NCBI GenBank assembly: GCA_028023455.1
Contig: JAQFVV010000018.1
Location: forward strand, 6,597,800-6,661,799
Length of the DNA: 64,000 nucleotides
Direction: 5' to 3'
From: Epiperipatus broadwayi
Lineage: Eukaryota > Onychophora > Udeonychophora > Euonychophora > Peripatidae
The notes below the pieces were generated by a model. The model made no database searches. It was given only the letters and a program-made list of their open reading frames with translations, and was not told the origin of the DNA. The position numbers were made by a program, and so were the translations under genes. Below are positions 12,495 to 24,415 of this stretch, piece by piece. Each line of letters starts with the position of its first letter. The first letter of the stretch is position 1.

Positions 12495-13001
12495 GATGTA
12501 TTGGTGATTTTATACCATTTGTGATTAGAAACTAAGGTTACTAAAGCCCTATTGTAAAAAATAACAGTATTTAAAATAGTTATAAGATTAAAAAATCTTT
12601 CATACTTAGAATAAAATATGAGAATTATAAAAATTAATTGTTAAGACTTAGATGAAAAATATTTGGGATTTTCAAAACTATAATCTGTATGTCTGCAGCA
12701 TATTAACTACAAAATAGGTGACTGGAATAGAAACTTGGCCTTGGGTTGTAATATATGTATGTAGAGTCAATTGTCATGAACTAATTGATTTCAGAAGATT
12801 CATTAATTATATAATCCATTATATGTAATTAGGGTATTTCATTCCAGAACAATATTCTAGAGAAAAATCACTATCAAGAACAAAGATTTAAACAGAAAAA
12901 AATATAATAAAAATATAAAGTAAAAAACAGATGTAACATTAATTTCTGTATAAATGGTACATTCAATTTTAGAGTAAACAAACCCAACAAAAATTCACAA
13001 T

Positions 13002-13215
13002 AGGCAAAACTCCCCATTTAATAGTGCTACTCAGTGCAAGCCAGAGTAATCAATGGATGCCAGAAGATTTGTGTATAAAATCCCCATCTAGTGCCTACTC
13101 ATCAACAAGCCTTCTGGCATCCATTGATTACTCTGGCTTGCACTGAGTGCACTACTGTATGGAGAGTTTTGCCTGTTTAATAAGTTATGAGCAACATAAG
13201 AAACACTGATCATGT
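13002..13215 (-). mobile_element. Fold-back MITE, second copy
   Basis: The core 13002-13178 starts AGGCAAAACTCCCCATTTAA and ends GTATGGAGAGTTTTGCCTG. The inner phrases CAAGCCAGAGTAATCAATGG and, inverted, CCATTGATTACTCTGGCTTG form a near-perfect hairpin. The flank to the right (13179-13215) matches in reverse the left flank of the copy at 34355 (TCTTATG, then CATAACTTATTAAACAGGC). This copy is shorter than the one at 12142 because the central part of the palindrome is missing. Confidence 0.85.
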
Positions 13216-14075
13216 AATGTTTAGTGGTTTAAAAATTCACAAGTAATTGATTTAGCCATATAATCAGAAATTATTTTTTTTTAATGCTAGATTCTAACCC
13301 AATTTTTTGCCTTATAGTGAAAATAACAAATTGATCTTCTAAAAGCAAAAAAGTAATGACACTATAAAAGTATTTTCATTTAGAAATTTTTCTAATGGTG
13401 TTAACCAATTTTCATCACAATATTTTTGTTTGTTGACTGTTTTACCCAATTTATACCTTTTTCTTTTGCTGTTAAGTTCTAATTCCATTTTCTGCCTCAT
13501 AATAAAAAGCAAAAACAAACTAACACTAATAAAAAACATTTACTTTTTTTTTTTATTAGGAAAATACATGTACAATTACAATATAAATCTTGTTGGTATA
13601 CCTTTGCTTAGATTTATTACATTTATTATAACAATCATTAGTAAATAGTTTTCCAAATTAGAAAATATACTCATTTAATACATTAGTTATTATTATGATA
13701 AATTAATTTCATGATCAGAGCAAGAAGCTCATCGTTTAAACTTAGTCTATAATTATTATGTAATTAGTTTTATATCAGAACAACTGGCTCTTCATTTAGT
13801 GACTTAGCCAGTGATCATTAGGCAGTCCATATTTTGATTGGCAGTGATCCTTTGTCATTCTCCATCTAACTGGACCATTTGAATTAATATTTAATTAGCA
13901 TGCCTGAGGATTGGCTCTTCATCCAGTGGCCTAAGTTGCTCCCAAGTGTTCCTGAAAAGCTTTTCAGTGTTCATTTAAATTTTAATTGCTTTTTATTTAT
14001 GAATAACAGACAGGACCAACCGATGTGAGTGTGCACTTTGTGCTACACAAAGGTGTCTAATCATTTAAAAATGCC

Positions 14076-14179
14076 ATTTCAAAATGGTAAATAATAATGT
14101 TTTTATATGTTATAGTACTTTTATTAGATTTCAAAATGGTAAATAATAATGTTTTTATATGTTATAGTACTTTTATTAG
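14076..14179. repeat. 52 bp tandem duplication, two copies
   Basis: ATTTCAAAATGGTAAATAAT starts at 14076 and again at 14128. The copies run through TTTTATATGTTATAGTAC and TTTTATTAG without visible differences, so the duplication is recent or an assembly duplication. Confidence 0.9.
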
Positions 14180-14812
14180 AGCGGGATCACAACATTTGCT
14201 ATATCAATACTGGCACTGGCTAATACAATTATCCTACTATCCCCCAAAAATGTAAGCAAACAAAAAATAATAAAAATATTTAAAAATTCATAACTTAATA
14301 AAAAAAATGTATGTGTATATTAAATTTTTTAATATAAACAGACATTTTTTTTCTGCAATATTTTTTTAAAGTCTTGTATGATGTTTATTGCATTGCAATA
14401 AATAACACACATCATTTTTTTCAAATGATGAAGTCTTAAATACACATTCAGATATTAAAATATTCCACAAGCCAAACTTTTAAAGGTTGTTTAATAAAAA
14501 TTAAATTATTAAATGTATATATTTTCTCTCTCAATTTTTTTTCAAATCGCACGAATGACTTTTACACTTTTTAACTACATTGTTCACTTAGTAACTATAG
14601 TGTTAATGTTATAATTATTTATAATTCGCATTTAATATATGTTTTATTTTTCCTTCAAAAATGTGAAGGTAATAACTATACCAATTATAACAAATAGAGA
14701 ATTAATGAAGTGCATCTTGTATATCACAAAATGATAGACATTAATTTAATTTTTGTACAAATGAAAATAAAAAAGGCCATTTATTTATAAAAAATAAATC
14801 AATCTTTTTTGA

Positions 14813-14814
<2 letters not shown>

Positions 14815-14868
<54 letters not shown>
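14815..14868. repeat. (TAA)n microsatellite
   Basis: An uninterrupted run of about 18 TAA triplets. Confidence 0.95.
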
Positions 14869-14869
<1 letters not shown>

Positions 14870-17800
14870 CAAATTTGTTTTTATAATAATAAAGAAAATA
14901 GCACTAAGTTTTGTTATTATTTTTTAAGAGAATGCAACTGAAAAGGCATATACTCACATACTAGTATTAATATGTCCAAATGTATATGAATTGTTGTATT
15001 ATAATTTTTTTTTGTACTGTATTCTTATGTACACACATATATATATATATATATCTTGTATTTATATATTAAATAATTAAAATTGTTTTGAAATTAATTT
15101 CACTTTAATTTGCAAATTCTACTTTATGAAAGCACTGAAGTATAATTCTGACTAGAAACTTCTTGGTCATAATACGGTCAACAGATATTGTTTGCCAAAA
15201 ACAAATTTTGAAGTTTTAATAAATTTGTACAACTTTATCAAATAAATAAATAAAGTTCATTAATAGCAAAGGACTTTGTTTAATAGTGTAAAGAATACCT
15301 GTACCGATCTCCTTGGCTACCTACATTTGATTTTTTCTTCAATTGAATTTTTAAACACTGCTTCAATGTCTTGAAAAGAAAACTGGAATTACTAATCGAT
15401 AATTTGAAAATTAAACAATTAAAAAGAAAATTGAATGTAGATAGCCTAGCCTAGTAGATAGGTATCAAAATATCTTCATTTTTGACTGGTGTTATTTTAA
15501 GATTATGGATTATCATGTGAGTTTATTTTATATTTCTATTCTTAAACAGCAAAGTGTGTGATTTGGCATATGCATATCCTCTTATATACTCTATTATATA
15601 AATATATTTAAACAGTTGAGAAAAAAAATTACTGAAATTATGGACAAAATATTGGTTTATCTTTTTCTTCCCATCTTTTTAATTTCAACTAATGTTACTT
15701 AAATTGTATGTGTATATATTTAAAGTAAATTATCAAAACAGTGATGATATGAATACAAGCAGAAAAATTGAAAAGAAGAAAATTAATAAAAAAAATGAAC
15801 ATAATATGAAAAGAATTAGGTATAGTGACTCTTTTCTTATCAGTGGTGAAAATTGGATAAATGCTACATCATGTTGCAATAATGTTTTTTTTTTTTTTAC
15901 TATTAATGTTTTGACAATCAGCTGACATTTCACTTCTAACAAAAATGTCTAAATATTTATTTATTGAACAATATTGAAAGACCTTTTTATTTTGTTTCGA
16001 ATCAAAGAAAAAAATTCCAAATTCAATTCAGATTTGAATTCAAGGGCACAGTCATGATAGGCAAGTATACCACGAGGTCTTTGACATTAGTAACGTGTAA
16101 TGTTGAGAGATAACATAAACTAAATATTCGAATGAAATTACATTATTTTATTTATTAACGTCATCTACTAATAATTTATTTATGTATGTGCTATGAGTTT
16201 TAATAAAGACTTTGGGAAGTACTTCTTGTTTGTTCATCACATACTATACATAAATATGCATATATATATAGATGTATGTATATATCATGTGAAGTCACAG
16301 ACGATAAAAAGAAATTGGGCTGAGCGTGTATTTAAAATATAACTTTCATTATAGAAAAAAAAAAGTATTATATTAGTAAATAAGTATACAATGTGAGAAA
16401 AATATGAAAAAAAATATGACAGCTTAATATAAAAAAGAATATGAAAAAAAAAAACCCAAACAAAAACTAACAATGGAAAAATAGCATTATATAGAAAACA
16501 AGAATAATGTATCATTATATAAATGAGATAATCGCTTATATATGTATTTCGCGAATATCATGCTTTTCATTATAACATACAGGCATTATGATTAAACTAT
16601 AAAATAATAAATAAAAAACATATTTAGCCATTGATAATAGAAATATATACTTTTAAAAATTCTTATAAAGCAAAAACGCACAGACAAATCTACCGTTACT
16701 TTTTAGACACATTAAATGATTGCTTACTGAAGTGATTTCCAACATTGCTCTAGGTATATTAATATTTTTACCTTAGTTTATTCCAAGTGGTTAAATTCCC
16801 TGGTAACCGTTTTGAATTTGACACATCTTCAATATTTTAAAATTCAGCGCTAATATAATCCTTTTGTAATTTTCCATAATAAAATTATATACATATATTT
16901 TTCCAACAACTTCCATAAATTTAAACTTGAGGTAAAAAAGAAAAGATAATTAAACAACCTTTTCAAGAAAATCTCCAGGTGTTTATAGAGAGAATGAGAT
17001 TCAATGAAACAACGCAATGCAAAGCATTATGGGCATTTTCAGTATCTAGGCTATACATATACATATTTTTTTTTCCTAAGGCATATTAATATCAATACAA
17101 TTGGTATTCAGAGAGCTGGTTAATTAATAAATTACATAGACGATTTCTGATCTGAATGAAATCTCACCCATTTCCTTTTAGCAATATTTATCTTAGAATC
17201 GTCAGAAATATTAAAAACCACATCTAAAGAATATATTTCGATTTACATTTTATGACTAATAAAATAACCGTAAAAAAACAGTTACGTTAATATTCAAATG
17301 CTTTGAAAGTGAAGCCGTTCAATTAAATTGTATAAAAAGTTCTCGTATATATTTTTCACTTTCTCGCCCATTATTTTCCTTGCAGAGAAGTTAGAGGAGA
17401 TTGGGATATAATTTACATATTTCAGCGGATAAATATATGTTTATCATTTAAATCATTTTTATTAAAAACAATGAGATCGATTCTTATATAGAAAAATAAA
17501 AATTTGATAAGAGCTTGTGCTTAACGCATCATCATCATCAGAAGACATAAGCCCAAAGCCTATGTGTATGCTCACCCTCATTCATGTTTTGTGTATCCTT
17601 AGAAAAAAAAAAGCAAAAAGCTAAACACACCCTATTATTTAATATCACTCATCTATGTTTTATGGACCTTCTTCCCCTTTTATTTTCCTAACGATTAAAT
17701 ATGATAACTTTATCAGAGCTTTATATAACGACATTTTCTTATGGCTGAAGTGACTTACTTAAAATCTAAATCATATTGAAGGTAATATATCAATTATTTC

Positions 17801-19599
17801 AGATTTATACGATATAGTTTAGGATTTTGGTAATCTGTTTCAATAAATTTATCTGCTTTCTCCATATTTACAGTAAATTGTTTAAGAATTCATAGATTTA
17901 GGATTCTTACTCATTGTTAACTCTTATGCATCTCTTTAAATTATAATATCTTTTATGAAGAGTAATGTGATCGTTAATGCATTCCATCTGTCAATTATAG
18001 TTTAGCCGAAACTTACAATGTTGAGTTATAAATTACACAAATACTTTTAACAAAACATCCCTGTAATGTTTTCTTTATATTGTTTTACTTATGTTTCATA
18101 GTTAGATGATATGATTTTATGAAATTTTTAAATTCAAATTTAAAGCATTTATTATTTCATCTAAAAATACCCCTTTCTCACCCCAAAATTAAAATATATT
18201 GTTACAATTATGTTGTCTTAGTAGATTGTAACTTTATAAGCTGTTAGATAGCTTGAGTTGACAATCCATTAGGGCTAGATTCCAATTCTACTCAACAAAT
18301 AAAATTATTATTGTTAGAATGATTCTTTAACTCAATATTTAAAAAGTTAATATATTTTTAAGGTATTCAATATATATGTTATCTGACTAAGAGATAACAC
18401 TTAATTATATTGGTGATAGTTTGTCATTGTTCGTTACACCATATTAACATAATTTATTTTATGGCTAATTATAAATTTTAATATGTACTGAATTGGATAT
18501 TTAAGAACATGGTTACTTTAGCATAGAATGTTTTGCAACTGTCTTCAGCACTAGAGATTTTTCAAACAACTCTAGTATCCCTCAACAAAAAAACACCAAA
18601 GAAGAAGAGATATTTTGCCAATTGCAATGATGAGAGTTTTTATGGTTTTCTTCATTGTTCATCTTCTAATTAAAAATAATTTGCTACATATTCATAGACA
18701 TATAATTGAACAGCTATCTGGAATGGCTAAGAATCAACAACCTGGAAAAAATCTTGATCTTGATTAAAATTCTTAACTACTAGAAAAAAAAACCCGTCAA
18801 GTTCTATTTGGATTCAAAATCCAAGCCTAATGATAATATCATGAGCTCTTCTCCGATACTTATATATATATATAATGTGAATTATTTTGATATTATCATA
18901 TTTAGTTTTGTATGTTAAATTCTCTGTCAGATGATGGTGAAGAGAATATTATAAACTTAACAATCCTATTGCTTTTCACTAGCTATTAATCATTCTCTTT
19001 AACATAACAAAAATTAATGAATTTTTTATAATATTAAAATGCATGCTTATTTAGTAGGTAAATGCACATCTTTTTCATTAAAAATAACTAATTCTGATTT
19101 CCTATTGAGTAATATCTTGTCCAATATGAAAGATCTGGTCTTATTTCTTAATAATTTTCTAAATATTGTTGAATAAAATGCAAAAGCATTGATGATGGCT
19201 AAATGGTTGTTTATTTTAATATCAAAAATTAATATTATTAGAAATTGTAATTTTTTTATTATTATACTGTTGATTATTTAAGTTAACTTCTGATTTAATG
19301 ACCAAGACTTCTATTTAATAATCTTTTTAGCTTCTGAAAAAAATTATTTGCCTAAATGAATTATTAATACAATTTTATCTTTATTTTTATCTTCAGACAA
19401 ATATTTACTTATTTATTATCCAAATTTAAAATTAAACAAGACTAGCCAAAGAAAATGAACTCTATAATCCAAACAATGGTTTCCTGGCTAAAAATATATC
19501 AGCACATATACATTAATTATTTCCTACTATTCCCATTACATCCCATATACATTTAATATTAAAAAAAACTCTTAAACAAGTCAATTTGCTTCAGAATCA

Positions 19600-19735
19600 T
19601 AAATTGTTAATAGTAAAGATTCTCTAATTTTTTTTTTATTTCAATTTTTTCAAAGAAGACAACTTTAACCTCATCAAACCTAATAGTGGGGCCTGTATCT
19701 CTTTCATGAATATATATGTAAAAGAACTAAGATAT
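19600..19735 (-). pseudogene. PLE C-terminal (GIY-YIG region) remnant, left arm
   Basis: On the minus strand a short stretch reads KERDTGPTIRFDEVKVV, then FFEKIEIKKK. This parallels the right-arm reading, and both fit the H..T.H.I.FD...I pattern of the end of PLE proteins. Substitutions and the small size mean no protein is made. Confidence 0.55.
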
Positions 19736-20099
19736 TTATTTATAACCCTACTTTTATTTTTTCATTTAAGTTCAAACTATTCTGACCTATGTACAACTGC
19801 TTACAAAAAAAAAAAAAAGGGATAATATATACTACTTCAGGAATAGTCTTTCTATCAAAAATCTCCTTTGTATTATTTAATAAATTATTCAAAGTAATAC
19901 CCCTCTTTGTATTATTAAATAATACAAGAGATTTTTAATAGAAAGACTATTCCTAAAGTAGTATATATTATCCATTGTTTTTGTAAGAAGTTGTATATAG
20001 ATCAGAATAGTTTGAGAGCTTAAATGAAAGAAAAATAAAAAATAAAAATAGCAGGGTTAGAAAGAAATATTTTAGTTCTGAATAAAATATATATCGATG

Positions 20100-20196
20100 A
20101 AAGAGATAGATACAGATCACACTATTAATTTTGATGAGGATAAGGTTGCCTTCTTTAAAAGAAATGAAATAAAAAGAAGAATTAGCGAATCTTCAT
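20100..20196 (+). pseudogene. PLE C-terminal (GIY-YIG region) remnant, right arm
   Basis: An open stretch reads KEIDTDHTINFDEDKVAF, then FKRNEIKRRISES. The DTDHTINFDE core and the basic EIKRRISES tail match the last part of PLE proteins, as also read at 56195-56300 (FYERSEIKRRVKETLMIN). Only about 30 residues are left. Confidence 0.6.
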
Positions 20197-20365
20197 TATT
20201 TATGATTGGAAACAATTAACTTATTTAGAATTTTTTTTTAATATTAGGAAATAATTGGAAATTGTGGGAAATGGTATATATTTGTTAATATGTTTTTAGT
20301 TCTTAGAATTTGAGAAGTCTGCTTTGGCTGTGAAACCATTGGTTGTGTTATAAAATTTTAAATTT

Positions 20366-23300
20366 GGGGTAATTTTAATTATTTTATTAACTAGTTTAGC
20401 TTTAGACTTTTAATATTTACTTATTTTTCTATTAAAGTAATGCAATTATATTCTAAAATTTTAATTAATAATAATAAAATAAATTAAATTTTAAAATATT
20501 TATTTTTATATAAGAATAAAATTAAATCTAATTGTCTCTGCAGAAAAGCAATACCATTGATTCTGTGTACAAAAAAAAAAGACTGGTAAATAATAATATG
20601 CAAGGTAATTTTAATTAATAAACAATTTTAAAATAAAAATAATTGACAATAAATTATTTTTCTTTTCATTCATATTCCCCTCTCCCTTATAATAATTCAT
20701 GGATTTTAATTAACGTGGTTAATGAAAAATTATTTATGGTGTATAGCATTTGCCACATTGAATTTGAAGATTATTTGTGTGAAAGTTTGAGTGAAATATG
20801 ACAATTTTTGGGAGGGAAAAATTCCCTCTCCTCTTTTGTATTTTCACAATAAATTGATTATATTATAAATATAATATCATTAATTTATCACTAGGAAATT
20901 AAAAATATTTTAAAATGCATAGAAATTTATGACAGTTTTGATTATGCATAAAAAAAAGGAAAATAATCTAATTTGAACAATACATAAGCTGTGTGCAATT
21001 TGCATTATAGTTCTTAGATTATCTTTGTTTTAACATATACTAGAATCTAATATTTCAGCTTTATTATATATTTATTCCCAACTCATGATTGTAATATAGA
21101 TGAAAATGCAAGGAATAAGGTCAAATATAAAAATCAGACTGTAATGATCACCCCTCCCCCAATATTAGATCTTTTGATTTTAAAAAAATGGATCAACTTA
21201 ATACATTTTTATTTAAAAAAAAATATTTTTATATTTTTCATATCTGTAATAGAAATATTTTCAAATAAATACTTTATTATTTTCTTTTAACAAATACTTT
21301 AAAACATTTCTTCACGAAAGAATTTATGAATCTTTTCAAATACAGATAAATGTTTTCATTTTATTATTTGATAAATACATTTATAAATACATCTTTTTTT
21401 GCACATGTTCTTTTAATAAAACCATGACCATTTTTTTCAAATAAACATTTCAACTTTAATGTTTTACATGCTTATTTTTAAATATTGTATGAGTATTTTT
21501 AACATAAAATATAAGAAAATAAACATAAAATCCAAACATTAATTTTTACTAACTTCAGGAAATGAAGTTAGTAACACAAAAAGCATCTTTGGCATGATGA
21601 AATATTTAAAAAAAAGAAAATCATATATCTTCATAAGCACAGTAAGCATAAATTTAATTTTATTTGTTCTTTAAATATGAATCTTTTAAAATACTATCTC
21701 ATAAATCATCATTTATTATGTTATTTAATTAATATTGTGATATACTGAACATATTTTTAAATTTCTGTAATTTATCTTGCTATTATTACTATGTAACTTC
21801 TTTAGATTAAAAACAAAAGGTAATCCAAAAATGTTGAAATTAATGAGCTTCCATCTACAATCAATTTGATATAGATGGTTTTGGTGTAAAATAAGAATTG
21901 GATTAATGGTATTAAATTCAGTTTAAATGAAATAGAAAAGCCAAACTCACATGCATTTATAACAAATATCAATAAAATATATAATTACTGATAACTAACT
22001 TTATAACAGGAGGAATAGATGGTTTTTGGATGGTTTATGATATGTTATTTATTAAAAAAGTCAAATGAGCATAAAATAGCCTAGAAATCTATTTTTCACT
22101 GTTTTGTAATTTATAATGATTATTCATGCTTACAGAGATGATTCTGAAACAGAATGATGTGAATTATATTATTGTTATCGAATGCTGATAAAACATAAAC
22201 TATAGAAGTTATGTATTAGCAATTCACTCCAATATTATTACTAAAATTAATGAAAAACATCAAGTCATGATAAAAGTACTGTATTTTAAAAGTGATGAAG
22301 AGAGATATAAAAAATGATGTATGGTTTGGATATACCATGAAGACACAATAATAAAAATTAACAATATCTGCAACGAAGTATTAATATAAAAAAATAAATG
22401 AAAGGATGTTAACGAGATATAGAAAAATATGGTCTAAGAATAGTTATATAATAATGGTGGCAATTTTATAAATTTCACAAAGAGATGCAAATACTATTTT
22501 AGAAACATGACTGTAATATGTAAAATGTTAGGTAGATAGATAGTTCTGATCTCTATTATAATCATGCATTCAAAACTACTTATCAATATAAAGCTCATTT
22601 ATTATATTTAGGACAGTAATAATTGAATTCTAAAGAATGATTAAAATAAAATTTCATAATGTTAAAAAATAAACTTGTTACAGAATTTCCACTAATATAT
22701 TATATATTTTTTACATGTTTAGTTTTATTTTTTCATTTTTGGAATTATAATAAGCAGTAAGTTAAAATATATTTAATCTTTAATTATTACTTAATTAATA
22801 ATGCATTTTATAAAAACACTTTTTACATTGCTATGATTCATTTTATAATATAATATCTGGACTTTCTTTGATAATCTGATTGCTATTGTTCTAAAAGAAA
22901 TACCTAAGAAAATATTGAAAACATCAGTAGCCAATTGCATAATCACAACTATGATCCGAATTGCCCATCCAGTTTTTAATCTTTTGCAGCATAAATGAGC
23001 TCTATCAATCTTTGCACATGAAAAACTTAAAAAACATTTGGCATTGTTTATTTGTGAAAATATATTCATGTCAACATATACAAATAAAATACTATTAATT
23101 CAAATCTTTATTATTCAAAAACAATTATTATCCAAAAAATTTTTCCAAAAGTGATTTTTTATCTTCTAAAATTATTTTGTACAGATGTTTTCAAATAAAA
23201 TTTAAAAAAAAAATCAAATTAATAAGCCTAATTGCATTGAGTTGCCTGTCTCCTAACTTTAGCATTTGAATTAACAAAAAAGGAGCAAAAGATCTTTCTT

Positions 23301-23504
23301 TAAAGTTTAAAAAATTTGCAAATTCCAAAAAGCTGTCAATCCAAAAAATTCTGATTAATGTTGATTTACATATATATTTATAAAATGTCAATCCCTCCCT
23401 CCAAAATTATGTTTTTTCACCTTGTGAATAAAAAAGTCTAAATTTAAATCACATGACCATATTAGTCATTTTAAATTTTGCAATTTTTAAACATAAATGT
23501 ATAA
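20366..23504. other. AT-rich DNA without recognised genes
   Basis: No coding frame with recognisable similarity. A 92-residue minus-strand frame at 22791-23069 and a 66-residue one at 23191-23391 look like chance frames in AT-rich DNA. A perfect 12 bp hairpin (TTACTAACTTCA, loop of 5) lies at 21546-21574. Confidence 0.6.
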
Positions 23505-23995
23505 GAAGTAGATTCAATGCATACCACTAATTGAAAATTCAAATATAAAGTATCAATCACACTTTCCCAATGTTATGTTTTTCAACAGCACCATCTTGTG
23601 AATAAAGAAGGCTCAATTTCACACATCATGACCAAGAGATAAGGTCTTGATTGTGTGCTGCGAAGTTGATAATTATATTGAAACACAGACCTAGTCAAAT
23701 AAGAATGTGAAATTTAAATTGATATTTTATATTTGAATTTTCAGATAGTGATATGCATTGGGTCTATTTCACACACCTACATATTAATTCTAATATTCTC
23801 ATGGATAAATAAATTCATAATATTATTTCTGGGATCTTCTGTGTAATAAAAATGTAATAGATAGATAGCTGATGTTTCAGTACAACAACAAGTACTTTCA
23901 AAGAAAGAAGACGCTCTGAGGAAAATACTTAATATTGTACTGAAATGTCAGTTATTTAATTATTATATTTTTATTACATGGAAGCTCCCAGAAAT
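23505..23995. mobile_element. Head-to-head pair of PLE 3' ends, second family
   Basis: The right half (23900-23995) reads in the plus direction GAAAGAAGACGCTCTGAGG, then AATATTGTACTGAAATGTCAG and CATGGAAGCTCCCAGAAATA. This aligns along its length with the minus-strand 3' end of the PLE at 52555-52680. The left half (23815-23895) is the inverted counterpart, including GATGTTTCAGTACAAC and the reverse of CCCAGAAATA. Further out, 23505-23565 and 23712-23790 form another inverted pair (ATTCAATGCATACCACTAAT and its counterpart). The 5' truncation points meet near 23898. No protein-coding part is left. Confidence 0.65.
23916..23945 (+). ncRNA. Hammerhead-ribozyme-like core (PLE 3' end)
   Basis: CTGAGGA (23916-23922) fits the CUGANGA box. 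It is followed by a possible stem II (AATAC...GTACT, one mismatch) and GAAA (23942-23945). The corresponding site in the PLE at 52617-52646 has a perfect AGTAC/GTACT stem. PLEs are known to carry hammerhead motifs. Helices I and III were not resolved here. Confidence 0.4.
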
Positions 23996-24002
23996 ACTTT
24001 AA

Positions 24003-24040
24003 ATATATATATATATATGCATGTGTGTGTGTGTGTGTAT
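24003..24040. repeat. (AT)n-(GT)n compound microsatellite
   Basis: A run of AT followed by ATGC and a run of TG directly borders the PLE 3' end on its left. Confidence 0.9.
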
Positions 24041-24322
24041 GATTGATCAATATATTCTCACTTACTGAATAATAATTAAAAGTTAAAATTAAATCAAAGA
24101 ATAGTATAAAATATTTTTGACATTATTGTTGCAACATTAACGTTGAATAAAGTTTAAAAGAACATTAATTAATGATAAATACATTATGGATCTATGTGTG
24201 TGTGTATATATGAAAATATAAATATTAAATGAATTCTGAAAAGCAAATTATATGATTTCAAAACATCTCTTTAATATATTATAATCAAACAAAAAACACT
24301 TGTTTTTTTCCTATGTCATAGC

Positions 24323-24407
24323 ATCAGCCGGAACACGAACCCACAACCGTCTGCAAACAACTACTTGCTTGCATGGTGGCTGCGATACCTCTAGGCTAAC
24401 AACGCAA
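24323..24407 (-). repeat. tRNA-derived SINE head or tRNA pseudogene
   Basis: On the minus strand TTAGCCTAGAGGTATCGC (A-box-like, 24399-24382) is followed about 50 bases later by GGTTCGTGTTC (B-box-like, 24341-24331). The distance fits a tRNA. The acceptor ends do not pair and no CCA-proximal stem can be drawn. It abuts the left 2.8 kb repeat. Confidence 0.55.
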
Positions 24408-24415
24408 GACAAAAT

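Larger units (their letters stand above)
13216..19429. other. AT-rich DNA without recognised genes
   Basis: No host gene or coding element recognised. Contents seen: a 52 bp tandem duplication (14076-14179), a TAA microsatellite (14815-14868), a short AT run near 15037 and an old tRNA-like phrase near 18240-18300 that is too weak to call. Small frames here are low-complexity and have no recognisable similarity. Confidence 0.6.
19430..20365. mobile_element. Head-to-head pair of Penelope-like element 3' ends (large palindrome)
   Basis: The segment folds on a centre near 19897. The left arm (19430-19880) is, read in reverse, closely similar to the right arm (19915-20365). Each arm holds, from the centre outward, the C-terminal coding remnant of a PLE and then a shared 3' untranslated part. 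That part contains CAACTATTGGTTTCC-like text, seen again as a solo copy at 42003-42172. Both 5' ends are truncated and face each other at the centre. PLEs are known to insert as complex, partly inverted copies. No target duplication could be identified by eye. Confidence 0.75.

Noticed and set aside
15692-15942. Overlapping small frames on both strands
   Set aside because: Low-complexity K/N- or F/L-rich translations of A- and T-runs, no support as genes.
22791-23069. A 92-residue minus-strand protein
   Set aside because: No recognisable domain, AT-driven residue use, no neighbour context; frames of this size occur by chance here.
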